DNA of 64,000 nt, from the NCBI RefSeq assembly GCF_012971725.1, contig NZ_CP048833.1, positions 558,001 through 622,000 of the forward strand, in the 5' to 3' direction. The notes below the pieces were generated by a model, which did no database searches, was not told the origin of the DNA, and saw nothing but the letters and a program-made list of their open reading frames with translations. Of the stretch, positions 35,383-44,141 are shown one piece after another. Position 1 is the stretch's first letter. The number at the start of each line of letters is the position of its first letter. A program made the position numbers and the translations under genes. Origin of the DNA: Pseudomonas multiresinivorans. GTDB taxonomy: Bacteria; Pseudomonadota; Gammaproteobacteria; Pseudomonadales; Pseudomonadaceae.

Positions 35383-35933
35383 GCGCGGGTCAGCTGGGTG
35401 TAGCGGTCGCAGTCGGTGGTGTGGTCCATCACCATGCCGGTGGCCTGCATGAAGGCGTAGCAGATGGTCGGGCCAACGAAATTGAAACCGGCCTTGCGCA
35501 GCGCCTTGCTCATGGCCTCGGCCTCGGGCGTCACTGCCGGCACCTGGCCGCGTTCGCTGAAGTGATTGATCTTCGGCTTGCCGCCGACGAAGGACCAGAG
35601 GAACGTCACCGGGTCTTCCAGCTCCAGCCAGGCCCGGGCGTTCTGCCGCGCCGCCTTGAGCTTGGCGAAGTTGCGGATGATGCCCGGGTCCTGCATGCGC
35701 TCCTCGATCTCCTCGTCGCTCATGCGCGCCAGGCGCTCGGGATCGAAGCCGAACAGCACCTCGCGGTAGCGCTCGCGCTTCTTCAGCACGGTGATCCACG
35801 ACAGGCCCGCCTGCGCGCCTTCAAGGATGAGCATCTCGAATAACGCCTGCGGATCGCGCTGGGGCACTCCCCATTCGGCATCGTGGTAGGCGATGTACAG
35901 CGGGTCGTCGTTACACCAGAAGCAACGAGGCAT
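35379..35933 (-). CDS. tag: DNA-3-methyladenine glycosylase I
   Basis: This 184-residue base-excision enzyme removes 3-methyladenine from DNA. Typical Tag segments are RCFWCNDDPLYIAYHDAEWGVP (in parts; Zn Cys residues at the N-terminus), LFEMLILEGAQAGLSW and a C-terminal His/Cys segment (DHTTDCDRY). A perfect LexA-type box lies 43 bases before the start, so SOS control is likely. The stop overlaps the exosortase stop on the other strand. Confidence 0.96.
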   Translation of the reverse strand: MPRCFWCNDDPLYIAYHDAEWGVPQRDPQALFEMLILEGAQAGLSWITVLKKRERYREVLFGFDPERLARMSDEEIEERMQDPGIIRNFAKLKAARQNARAWLELEDPVTFLWSFVGGKPKINHFSERGQVPAVTPEAEAMSKALRKAGFNFVGPTICYAFMQATGMVMDHTTDCDRYTQLTRA

Positions 35934-35975
35934 GGCGGTCGTCCTGACAGAGAAAGCCCGACTATAGACAATTCA

Positions 35976-35991
35976 CTGTATGAAAATACAG
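35976..35991. promoter_or_regulatory. LexA-type SOS box upstream of tag
   Basis: CTGTATGAAAATACAG fits CTGT-N8-ACAG with perfect arms. On the minus strand it covers the -35 area of a possible tag promoter whose -10 is TATAGT (35967-35962). Position and fit both favour LexA repression of tag. Confidence 0.75.
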
Positions 35992-36078
35992 TCATCCGGC
36001 AAATTTTCCGGTCGATTCGTGAACTCCCGCCGGGCGGCCGGAAATCGCTGAGAAGCCCAAGCTGCAAGCGTCTTGCGG

Positions 36079-36084
36079 TATACT
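36079..36084 (+). promoter_or_regulatory. -10 element of a glyQS promoter
   Basis: TATACT, 39 bases before the glyQ GTG, is a near-consensus -10. The -35 region (around 36056-36061) is weak. It is the only good -10 in the tag-glyQ gap on this strand. Confidence 0.5.
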
Positions 36085-36122
36085 GCCGGGTTTTAGTCGC
36101 ATATCCAGCACAGGTGAAATTC

Positions 36123-37070
36123 GTGAGCCAGACTACGCCCGCCGTGCCCACCTTCCAGGACCTGATCCTCGCCCTGCAAAAATACTGGGCCGATCAGGGC
36201 TGTGTGGTGCTGCAGCCCTACGACATGGAAGTAGGCGCCGGCACCTTCCACACCGCCACCTTCCTCCGCGCCGTGGGCCCGGAAACCTGGAACGCGGCGT
36301 ACGTGCAACCCAGCCGCCGCCCCACCGACGGTCGCTACGGTGAAAACCCAAACCGCCTGCAGCACTACTACCAGTTCCAGGTAGTCCTCAAGCCCAACCC
36401 GGAAAACTTCCAGGAGCTGTACCTGGGCTCGCTGCAGGCCATCGGCATCGACCCGCTGGTGCACGACATCCGTTTCGTCGAGGACAACTGGGAATCGCCG
36501 ACCCTTGGCGCCTGGGGCCTGGGCTGGGAAATCTGGCTGAACGGCATGGAAGTCACCCAGTTCACTTACTTCCAGCAAGTGGGCGGTATCGAGTGCTACC
36601 CGGTCACCGGTGAGATCACCTACGGCCTGGAGCGCCTGGCCATGTACATCCAGGGCGTCGACTCGGTGTACGACCTGGTGTGGGCCGACGGCCCGTTCGG
36701 CAAGGTCACCTATGGCGACGTGTTCCACCAGAACGAAGTGGAACAGTCGACCTACAACTTCGAGCACGCCAACGTCGAGAAACTGTTCGAGCTGTTCGAC
36801 TTCTACGAAAGCGAAGCCAACCGCCTGATCGAGCTGCAACTGCCGCTGCCGACCTACGAGATGGTCCTCAAGGCCTCGCACACCTTCAACCTGCTGGACG
36901 CCCGCCGCGCCATCTCGGTGACCGAGCGCCAGCGCTACATCCTGCGCGTGCGCACCCTGGCCCGCGCCGTGGCGCAGAGCTACCTGCAGGCCCGCGCCCG
37001 CCTCGGCTTCCCGATGGCCACCCCCGAATTGCGTGATGAAGTACTGGCCAAGCTGAAGGAGGCCGAATAA
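36123..37070 (+). CDS. glyQ: glycyl-tRNA synthetase alpha subunit
   Basis: This is the catalytic subunit of the bacterial alpha2beta2 GlyRS; it charges tRNA-Gly. The 315-residue protein begins (GTG) SQTTPAVPTFQDLI and contains QPYDMEVGAGTFH, PSRRPTDGRYGENPNR and TYGLERLAMY. The GTG start gives the conserved N-terminus; the upstream open frame is not conserved. Its stop overlaps glyS by one base. Confidence 0.97.
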   Translation: MSQTTPAVPTFQDLILALQKYWADQGCVVLQPYDMEVGAGTFHTATFLRAVGPETWNAAYVQPSRRPTDGRYGENPNRLQHYYQFQVVLKPNPENFQELYLGSLQAIGIDPLVHDIRFVEDNWESPTLGAWGLGWEIWLNGMEVTQFTYFQQVGGIECYPVTGEITYGLERLAMYIQGVDSVYDLVWADGPFGKVTYGDVFHQNEVEQSTYNFEHANVEKLFELFDFYESEANRLIELQLPLPTYEMVLKASHTFNLLDARRAISVTERQRYILRVRTLARAVAQSYLQARARLGFPMATPELRDEVLAKLKEAE

Positions 37071-39124
37071 TGAGCGCGAAGGATTTCCTCGTCGAACTGG
37101 GCACTGAAGAGCTGCCACCCAAGGCGCTGAAGAGCCTCGGTGAAGCCTTCCTGGCCGGCATCGAGAAGGGCCTGAAGGCCGCTGGCCTGACCTACGCCGC
37201 CGCACGCTGCTACGCCGCGCCGCGCCGCCTGGCCGTGCAGATCGACCAGCTTGCCGTGCAGCAGCCCGACCGCACCGTGAACCTCGACGGCCCGCCGGTG
37301 CAGGCTGCCTTCGACGCCAGCGGCAACCCGACCCAGGCCGCCCTGGGCTTCGCCAAGAAGTGCGGCGTGGACCTGGAACTGATCGACAAGAGCGGCCCGA
37401 AGCTGAAATTCAGCCAGACCATCGCCGGCCAGCCCGCCGTTGGCCTGCTGCCGGGCATCGTCGAAACCTCGCTGAACGAGCTGCCGATTCCCAAGCGCAT
37501 GCGCTGGGCTGCCCGTCGCGAAGAGTTCGTGCGTCCGACCCAGTGGCTGGTGATGCTGTTCGGCGATGACGTCGTCGACTGCGAGATCCTCACCAAGAAA
37601 GCCGGTCGCGAATCCCGCGGCCATCGCTTCCACAATCCGGCCAACGTGCGCATCACCGCTCCGGCCAACTACCTGGAAGACCTGCGCAGTGCCCACGTGC
37701 TGGCCGACTTCGCCGAGCGCCGCGAGATCATCTCCAGGCGCGTTGCCGAACTGGCCGCCGAGCAGAAGGGCAGCGCCATCGTCCCGGCCGACCTGCTGGA
37801 TGAAGTGACCGCGCTGGTCGAGTGGCCGGTGCCGCTGGTGTGCTCCTTCGAGGAGCGCTTCCTCGCCGTGCCGCAGGAAGCCCTGATCACCACCATGCAG
37901 GACAACCAGAAGTACTTCTGCCTGCTGGATGCCAACGGCAAGCTGCTGCCGCGCTTCATCACCGTGGCCAACGTCGAGAGCAAGGCGCCGGAGAACATTG
38001 TTTCCGGCAACGAGAAGGTCGTGCGCCCGCGCCTGACCGACGCCGAATTCTTCTTCAAACAGGACCAGAAGCAGCCGCTGGAAGCCTTCAACGCTCGCCT
38101 GAAGAACGTGGTGTTCCAGGCCCAGCTCGGCACCGTCTACGAGAAGGCCGAGCGCGTGTCCAAGCTGGCCGCCTACATCGCCGAGCACATCGGCGGTGAC
38201 GCGACCAACGCCGCCCGCGCCGGCATCCTCTCCAAGTGCGACCTGGCCACCGAGATGGTCGGCGAGTTCCCCGAGATGCAAGGCATCGCCGGTTACTACT
38301 ACGCCACTGCCGGTGGCGAAGCCAAGGACGTCGCCCTGGCGCTGAACGAGCAGTACATGCCGCGCGGCGCTGGCGCGGAACTGCCGGGCACCCTGACCGG
38401 TGCCGCGGTCGCCGTGGCCGACAAACTTGACACCCTGGTCGGCATCTTCGGCATCGGCATGCTGCCCACCGGCAGCAAGGACCCGTACGCCCTGCGCCGT
38501 GCCGCCCTGGGCGTGCTGCGCATCCTCATCGAGAAGCAGCTGGACCTGGATCTGGTCGATGCCATCGGCGTCGCCGTGGCCCAGTACGGCGACAAGGTGA
38601 AGGCCGAGGGTCTGTCCGAGCAGGTACAGGACTTCGTCTTCGACCGCCTGCGTGCTCGCTACGAGGACGAAGGCGTGGACGTAGCCGTATACCAGGCCGT
38701 GCGCGCGCTCAAGCCGACCGCTCCGCTGGACTTCGACCAGCGCGTGCAGGCCGTTCAGGCGTTCCGCCAGTTGCCTGAAGCAGCCGCCCTGGCCGCCGCC
38801 AACAAGCGCGTGTCGAACATCCTGGCCAAGGCCGAAGGCGACGTGCCTGCCGCCGTCAACGCCAGCCTGTTCGCCGAGACCGCCGAGAAGGCCCTTGGCA
38901 GCGCCGTGGCAAGCGCCGAAGCGGAAGTAGCCCCGCTGGCCGCGGCTCGCGATTATCGTGCAGCCCTGGCCCAACTGGCGGCGTTGCGCGCGCCGGTCGA
39001 TGCCTTCTTCGAGGAAGTGCTGGTCAACGCGGACGACAGCGCCGTGAAGGCCAACCGCTACGCGCTGCTGGCCAAGCTGCGCGGGCTGTTCCTCGGCGTC
39101 GCCGACATCTCGCTGCTGGGTTGA
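37070..39124 (+). CDS. glyS: glycyl-tRNA synthetase beta subunit
   Basis: This 684-residue beta subunit, needed for tRNA recognition, starts SAKDFLVELGTEELPPKALK. It carries the HD-like and anticodon-binding C-terminal regions; KLDTLVGIFGIGMLPTGSKDPYALRR is the family's recognisable central block (about residues 450-475). GGAGG of the glyQ end acts as its ribosome-binding site. A strong terminator follows. Confidence 0.98.
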   Translation: MSAKDFLVELGTEELPPKALKSLGEAFLAGIEKGLKAAGLTYAAARCYAAPRRLAVQIDQLAVQQPDRTVNLDGPPVQAAFDASGNPTQAALGFAKKCGVDLELIDKSGPKLKFSQTIAGQPAVGLLPGIVETSLNELPIPKRMRWAARREEFVRPTQWLVMLFGDDVVDCEILTKKAGRESRGHRFHNPANVRITAPANYLEDLRSAHVLADFAERREIISRRVAELAAEQKGSAIVPADLLDEVTALVEWPVPLVCSFEERFLAVPQEALITTMQDNQKYFCLLDANGKLLPRFITVANVESKAPENIVSGNEKVVRPRLTDAEFFFKQDQKQPLEAFNARLKNVVFQAQLGTVYEKAERVSKLAAYIAEHIGGDATNAARAGILSKCDLATEMVGEFPEMQGIAGYYYATAGGEAKDVALALNEQYMPRGAGAELPGTLTGAAVAVADKLDTLVGIFGIGMLPTGSKDPYALRRAALGVLRILIEKQLDLDLVDAIGVAVAQYGDKVKAEGLSEQVQDFVFDRLRARYEDEGVDVAVYQAVRALKPTAPLDFDQRVQAVQAFRQLPEAAALAAANKRVSNILAKAEGDVPAAVNASLFAETAEKALGSAVASAEAEVAPLAAARDYRAALAQLAALRAPVDAFFEEVLVNADDSAVKANRYALLAKLRGLFLGVADISLLG

Positions 39125-39137
39125 TGCCTGCCTGAGG

Positions 39138-39187
39138 AAGCCGGGAGTTCGAAGCGGTTCGCCGTAACGGACTCCCGGCTTTTTCGT
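39138..39187 (+). terminator. intrinsic terminator after glyS
   Basis: AAGCCGGGAGT (39138-39148) and ACTCCCGGCTT (39171-39181) form a perfect 11-bp stem followed by TTTTTCGTTT. It separates glyQS from gmhB. Confidence 0.93.
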
Positions 39188-39225
39188 TTCCGACTCCTCC
39201 ACGCGTCTGACTTACCGAAGCCCCC

Positions 39226-39756
39226 ATGAAGCTACTGATCCTCGATCGCGACGGCGTCATCAACCAGGATTCCGACGACTACATCAAATCCCTCGCCGAG
39301 TGGATTCCGATCCCCAGCGCCATCACCGCCATCGCGCGCCTCAGCAAAGCCGGCTGGACCGTAGCCGTGGCCACCAACCAGTCCGGCATCGCCCGCGGCT
39401 ATTACGACCTGGCGACGCTGGAAAGCATGCACGCGCGCCTGCGCGAACTGGTGGCGGAGCAGGGCGGTGAACTCGGGATGGTGGTCTACTGTCCCCATGG
39501 TCCCGACGACGGCTGCGACTGCCGCAAGCCGAAACCCGGTATGCTGCGACAGATAGCCCAGCACTACCGCGCAGATCTGAAAGGAGTCTGGTTCGTTGGT
39601 GACAGCCGGGGTGACCTGGACGCCGCGCTGGCCGTCGATTGTCTGCCCGTGTTGGTAAAGACCGGCAAGGGCGAGCGTACGTTGGCCAAGTCGTTGCCTG
39701 AAGGCACGCTGGTATTCGACGATCTGGCAGCGGTTGCCGACCACCTACTTTCCTGA
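39226..39756 (+). CDS. gmhB: D-glycero-beta-D-manno-heptose 1,7-bisphosphate 7-phosphatase
   Basis: This 176-residue HAD-family phosphatase takes part in ADP-heptose synthesis for LPS core. HAD motif I is ILDRDGVIN (Asp nucleophile), motif III GMLRQIA.., motif IV FVGDSRGDLDAA, and the Zn-binding loop is CPHGPDDGCDCRKP. It is followed after 13 bases by the acyltransferase gene, as in other Pseudomonas. Confidence 0.95.
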   Translation: MKLLILDRDGVINQDSDDYIKSLAEWIPIPSAITAIARLSKAGWTVAVATNQSGIARGYYDLATLESMHARLRELVAEQGGELGMVVYCPHGPDDGCDCRKPKPGMLRQIAQHYRADLKGVWFVGDSRGDLDAALAVDCLPVLVKTGKGERTLAKSLPEGTLVFDDLAAVADHLLS

Positions 39757-39769
39757 GGATCCATCTCCC

Positions 39770-40543
39770 ATGTCGATAGTGCAGGCCATCAGAACCGTTC
39801 TCTTCTACCTGCTGCTGTCGTCCAGCGCCTTCGTCTGGGGCACCCTCAGCCTGCTCATCGCGCCCTTCCTGCCATTCCGCGCGCGCTACCGATTCATCGC
39901 GCAGGCCTGGTGCAAGTTCGCCGTCTGGCTCGCCGGCGTGATGGTAGGCGTGCGCTACGAACTCAAGGGCGCGGAGAACATCCCGGACCAGCCCTGCGTG
40001 ATCCTCGCCAAGCACCAGAGCACCTGGGAGACCTTCTTCCTCACCGGCTACTTCGAGCCACTCAGCCAGGTGCTCAAGCGCGAGCTGCTGTTCGTTCCCT
40101 TCTTCGGCTGGGCCATGGCGCTGCTCAAGCCCATTGCGATCAACCGCGACCAGCCGAAGCTGGCCCTCAAGCAGATCGCCAAGCAGGGCGACGAACGCCT
40201 CAAGCAGGGCGCCTGGGTACTGATCTTCCCGGAAGGCACCCGCGTTCCCACGGGCCAGATCGGCAAGTTCTCCCGCGGCGGCGCGGCGCTGGCGGTCAAC
40301 GCCAACCTGCCGGTTCTGCCGATCGCGCACAACGCCGGGCACTGCTGGCCGAAGAACGGCTGGGCGAAGATCCCCGGCACCATCCAGGTGGTGATCGGCC
40401 CCGCCATGTATGCAGAAGGCGAGGGCGCACGCGCCATTACTGAACTCAACCAGCGCGCCGAGAACTGGGTTGCGCAGACCCTGCGCGAAATGGGCGAGCT
40501 GCCAGCCGATGCCACACCGCAGACAGTCGCCGAAGCCTCCTGA
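39770..40543 (+). CDS. plsC: 1-acylglycerol-3-phosphate acyltransferase-like protein
   Basis: This 257-residue LPLAT-family membrane enzyme (PA0005 type) likely acylates lysophosphatidic acid at sn-2. Motif I is KHQSTWETFF (HX4E rather than HX4D), motif III VLIFPEGTRVPTG, and the N-terminus is a hydrophobic anchor. The start at 39770 (MSIVQAIRTVL) gives the family length; an ATG at 39734 lies inside gmhB. A bidirectional terminator follows. Confidence 0.9.
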   Translation: MSIVQAIRTVLFYLLLSSSAFVWGTLSLLIAPFLPFRARYRFIAQAWCKFAVWLAGVMVGVRYELKGAENIPDQPCVILAKHQSTWETFFLTGYFEPLSQVLKRELLFVPFFGWAMALLKPIAINRDQPKLALKQIAKQGDERLKQGAWVLIFPEGTRVPTGQIGKFSRGGAALAVNANLPVLPIAHNAGHCWPKNGWAKIPGTIQVVIGPAMYAEGEGARAITELNQRAENWVAQTLREMGELPADATPQTVAEAS

Positions 40544-40562
40544 CGCTCCTGCCGACAAAAGA

Positions 40563-40590
40563 AAAGGGCCCCGAAGGGCCCTTTCTTTTT
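40563..40590. terminator. bidirectional terminator between plsC and gyrB
   Basis: AAAGGGCCC (40563-40571), loop CGAA, GGGCCCTTT (40576-40584) is a perfect 9-bp stem followed by CTTTTT on the plus strand. On the minus strand it reads with a UUCG-type tetraloop and a TTTTCTTTT tail, so it serves both convergent genes. Confidence 0.94.
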
Positions 40591-40608
40591 GCCTGTAGCT
40601 TTCCCGAA

Positions 40609-43026
40609 TCAGACGTCCAGGTTGGACACCGCCAGGGCGTTGCTCTCGATGAAGTCGCGGCGCGGCTCCACGGCATCGCCCATCAGGGTGTTGAACAGCT
40701 GGTCGGCGGCGATGGCATCCTCGATGGTCACCTTCAGCATGCGGCGCACGTTCGGGTCCATGGTGGTTTCCCACAGCTGGTCCGGGTTCATCTCGCCCAG
40801 TCCCTTGTATCGCTGGATGCTGTGACGCTTGGTGCCTTCGGTCATCAGCCACTCCAGGGCTTCCTTGAAGCTGCTGACGGCCTTCTTGCGCTCGCCCTTC
40901 TGCACATAGGCGCCTTCTTCCAACAGGCTGTTCAGCTTGGCGCCCAGCTCGGTCACCGAGCGGTAGTCATTGCTGGCGAAGAAGTCGCGGTTGAAGGTGA
41001 CGTAGCTCGACAGGCCGTGGGCAACCATTTCGACCTCCGGCAGCCACAGGTGACGCTCGCGGTCTTCCCGCAGGTTGACCTTGTAGACCAGACCGGATTT
41101 CTCCGCGGCCTTCAGGCGAGCCTGGTACTGGTCCAGCCAGCCCTGCATGGCAGCCTGATCGCCCAGTTGGTCGACTTCGATGCGCGGCAGGTAGACGAAG
41201 TGCTCGGTCAGGTCCTGCGGATAGAGACGGGACAGGCGGGACAGCGTACGCATGACGGTGCGGTACTCGTTGACCAGCTTCTCCAGCGCTTCGCCGGACA
41301 GGCCCGGGGCGCTTTCGTTGACGTGCACGCTGGCCTCTTCGAGGGCCGACTGGGTCATGTACTCTTCCATGGCCACGTCGTCCTTGATGTACTGCTCCTG
41401 CTTGCCACGCTTGACCTTGTACAGCGGCGGCTGGGCGATGTAGATGTAGCCGCGCTCGACCAGCTCCGGCAGCTGACGGAAGAAGAAGGTCAGCAGCAGG
41501 GTACGGATGTGCGAACCGTCGACGTCAGCATCGGTCATGATGATGATGTTGTGGTAACGCAGCTTGTCGATGTTGTACTCCTCGCGACCGATACCGCAGC
41601 CCAGCGCAGTGATCAGCGTTCCGACCTCCTGGGAGGACAGCATCTTGTCGAAGCGAGCCTTCTCGACGTTGAGGATCTTGCCTTTGAGCGGCAGGATGGC
41701 CTGGGTCTTGCGGTTACGGCCCTGCTTGGCAGAACCGCCCGCGGAGTCACCTTCCACGATGTACAGTTCGGAGAGGGCGGGGTCCTTCTCCTGGCAGTCG
41801 GCGAGCTTGCCCGGCAGGCCGGCGATATCCAGCGCGCCCTTGCGGCGGGTCATCTCACGAGCCTTGCGCGCGGCTTCACGGGCGCGGGCGGCGTCGATCA
41901 TCTTCCCGACCACAGCCTTGGCTTCGTTCGGGTTCTCCAGCAGGAAGTCGGCGAAGTACTTGCCCATCTCCTGTTCCACGGCGGTCTTCACCTCCGAGGA
42001 AACCAGCTTGTCCTTGGTCTGGGAACTGAACTTCGGATCCGGCACCTTCACCGAAATAATCGCAGTCAGACCTTCACGGGCGTCGTCGCCAGTGGTGGCG
42101 ATCTTGAACTTCTTCGCCAGGCCTTCCTGTTCGATGTAGTTGTTCAGGTGACGGGTGAGGGCAGAGCGGAAGCCCGCCAGGTGAGTACCGCCGTCACGCT
42201 GGGGAATGTTGTTGGTGAAGCAGAGGATGTTCTCGTTGAAGCTGTCGTTCCACTGCAGGGCAACTTCCACGCCGACACCGTCTTCTTCACGCTGGCAGTT
42301 GAAGTGGAAGACCTGGTTCACCGCGGTCTTGTTGGTGTTCAGGTATTCGACGAAGGCGCGCAGGCCGCCCTCGTACTTGAACAGCTCTTCCTTGCCGGCA
42401 CGCTCATCGCGCAGGACGATGCCCACGCCGGAGTTCAGGAAGGACAGTTCACGGATCCGCTTGGCCAGGATGTCCCAGCTGAAGTGGATATTGTGGAAGG
42501 TTTCCGGAGAGGGCTTGAAGTGAACCTCTGTGCCCGAACCTTCGGTATCGCCCACTGGGCGCAGCGGGAATTGCGGGACGCCGTGGTGATAAACCTGTTC
42601 CCAGACCTTGCCTTCGCGGCGGATGGTCAGGCGCAGCTCGTGGGAGAGGGCGTTCACCACCGACACACCTACGCCGTGCAGACCGCCGGAAACCTTGTAG
42701 CTGTTGTCGTCGAACTTACCGCCGGCGTGAAGGACGGTCATGATGACCTCGGCCGCGGAGACCCCTTCTTCCTTGTGGATATCCACCGGAATGCCGCGAC
42801 CGTTGTCGCGCACGGTGATGGATTCATCGGTGTGAATGGTGATGCTGATCTCGCTGCAGTAGCCCGCCAGCGCTTCGTCGATCGAGTTGTCCACGACCTC
42901 GAATACCATGTGGTGCAGGCCAGTGCCGTCGTCGGTATCACCGATGTACATGCCCGGACGCTTACGTACGGCGTCCAGCCCCTTCAGTACCTTGATACTG
43001 GAAGAGTCGTAGGTGTTCTCGCTCAT
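40609..43026 (-). CDS. gyrB: DNA gyrase subunit B
   Basis: This 805-residue ATPase subunit of gyrase introduces negative supercoils. The GHKL ATPase domain has VVDNSIDEALAGY, NGRGIPVDIH and GGLHGVGVSVVNAL; the Toprim part has EGDSAGGSAKQGRNR and ITMTDADVDGSHIRTLLL-like IIMTDADVDGSHIRT. The quinolone-region residues LPLKGKILNVEKARFDKML look unaltered. Its start overlaps the end of recF by 4 bases. Confidence 0.99.
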   Translation of the reverse strand: MSENTYDSSSIKVLKGLDAVRKRPGMYIGDTDDGTGLHHMVFEVVDNSIDEALAGYCSEISITIHTDESITVRDNGRGIPVDIHKEEGVSAAEVIMTVLHAGGKFDDNSYKVSGGLHGVGVSVVNALSHELRLTIRREGKVWEQVYHHGVPQFPLRPVGDTEGSGTEVHFKPSPETFHNIHFSWDILAKRIRELSFLNSGVGIVLRDERAGKEELFKYEGGLRAFVEYLNTNKTAVNQVFHFNCQREEDGVGVEVALQWNDSFNENILCFTNNIPQRDGGTHLAGFRSALTRHLNNYIEQEGLAKKFKIATTGDDAREGLTAIISVKVPDPKFSSQTKDKLVSSEVKTAVEQEMGKYFADFLLENPNEAKAVVGKMIDAARAREAARKAREMTRRKGALDIAGLPGKLADCQEKDPALSELYIVEGDSAGGSAKQGRNRKTQAILPLKGKILNVEKARFDKMLSSQEVGTLITALGCGIGREEYNIDKLRYHNIIIMTDADVDGSHIRTLLLTFFFRQLPELVERGYIYIAQPPLYKVKRGKQEQYIKDDVAMEEYMTQSALEEASVHVNESAPGLSGEALEKLVNEYRTVMRTLSRLSRLYPQDLTEHFVYLPRIEVDQLGDQAAMQGWLDQYQARLKAAEKSGLVYKVNLREDRERHLWLPEVEMVAHGLSSYVTFNRDFFASNDYRSVTELGAKLNSLLEEGAYVQKGERKKAVSSFKEALEWLMTEGTKRHSIQRYKGLGEMNPDQLWETTMDPNVRRMLKVTIEDAIAADQLFNTLMGDAVEPRRDFIESNALAVSNLDV

Positions 43027-44132
43027 TCTTCACTCCCGATGGTAGTGTCCTGAGAGACGCGCCCATGTTCCACGTGGAACATCGACACCGGCGTTTCCAT
43101 TTGCCAGCCGTCTTTCAATAAGTGCGGATCGACGCAGGTGATGAATACCTGGCAACCCAGATCTTCGAGAAGTCGGCACAAAGACAACCGATGCTTCTCA
43201 TCCAATTCGGAGGGGAGATCGTCCACCAGGTAGACGCATTGCCCGCGCTTCGCCTGGTTGATCAAATGCCCCTGGGCGATCCGCAACGCGCAGACCACCA
43301 ATTTCTGTTGACCGCGGGACAAGATCTCCGCGGCATTGTGTCCTCCCAGACGAATTCGCAGGTCCGCCCGTTGGGGCCCCGCCTGGGTGTGGCCCATCTG
43401 CTGATCACGCAACAGGCTGGACGACAGCACCTCGCTCAATTCGCGTTCCTTGTCCCATCCCCGGTAATAGCTGAGCGTCAGGTCATTGAGCTGGATGAGC
43501 TCGGCCAGAGTGCGCTCGAACTGGGGCTTCAAGGCCTGGATATAGGACCGACGATACGCATCGATTTCGTCGCTCGCCGAGCATAATTCCCTGTCCCACG
43601 CAGCTTGCGAAGCACCGTCCAGTCTACCATGTCGGAGCCACGAGTTCCGCTGCCGCAGGGCCTTCTGCAGTCTTTGCCAGGCGACCATGAAGCGTTGTTC
43701 CACGTGGAACACACCCCAGTCGAGAAACTGCCGGCGAATCTTCGGCGCACCTTCCAGCAGACGGAAACTGTCCGGATTGATCAGCTGCAGCGGCAAGGTC
43801 TCGGCGAGCTGGGCAGCACTGCGTGCATTCTGCCCATCGATACGAATCTGGAACTCACCCTGGCGATCCCGCGAAACCCCCAGACTGCTATCGAAGCCAT
43901 TCCCCAGGCGCACCTGTCCGAACACCGTGCAGGCCGGTTCTTCGTACTGGATGACAGGTTGCAGACGCATGCTGCGGAAGGAGCGCGCGAGGCCGAGCAG
44001 ATGGATGGCTTCCAGCACGCTGGTCTTGCCGCTGCCGTTTTCGCCGTAGAGGATGTTGATGCGGGGGGAGGGGGAGAAGGTCACCGGGTGCAGGTTGCGC
44101 ACCGCGGTGACCGAAAGGCGGGTAAGGGACAT
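43023..44132 (-). CDS. recF: DNA replication and repair protein RecF
   Basis: This 369-residue ABC/SMC-like ATPase loads RecA at gaps with RecO and RecR. Walker A is YGENGSGKTS, the signature region is LSRGQQKLVVCAL and Walker B is VYLVDDLPSELD. It lies 9 bases after dnaN and overlaps gyrB by 4. Two perfect parS sites are inside its coding sequence, encoding VFHVEQ (43696-43711) and MFHVEH at the C-terminus (43066-43081). Confidence 0.98.
   Translation of the reverse strand: MSLTRLSVTAVRNLHPVTFSPSPRINILYGENGSGKTSVLEAIHLLGLARSFRSMRLQPVIQYEEPACTVFGQVRLGNGFDSSLGVSRDRQGEFQIRIDGQNARSAAQLAETLPLQLINPDSFRLLEGAPKIRRQFLDWGVFHVEQRFMVAWQRLQKALRQRNSWLRHGRLDGASQAAWDRELCSASDEIDAYRRSYIQALKPQFERTLAELIQLNDLTLSYYRGWDKERELSEVLSSSLLRDQQMGHTQAGPQRADLRIRLGGHNAAEILSRGQQKLVVCALRIAQGHLINQAKRGQCVYLVDDLPSELDEKHRLSLCRLLEDLGCQVFITCVDPHLLKDGWQMETPVSMFHVEHGRVSQDTTIGSEE
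43066..43081. promoter_or_regulatory. parS: parS centromere site inside the 3' end of recF
   Basis: TGTTCCACGTGGAACA is a perfect 16-base palindrome identical to the pseudomonad parS consensus bound by ParB. ParA and ParB are encoded about 11.5 kb away. Confidence 0.95.
43696..43711. promoter_or_regulatory. parS: second parS site inside recF
   Basis: This is an identical perfect 16-base palindrome, 630 bases from the first. No further perfect copy was seen in the window. Confidence 0.95.
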
Positions 44133-44141
44133 CGATACGCG

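Noticed and set aside
37070..39124. A further parS site inside glyS
   Set aside because: ACGTG-containing stretches were read, but none has the TTCCACGTGGAA core.
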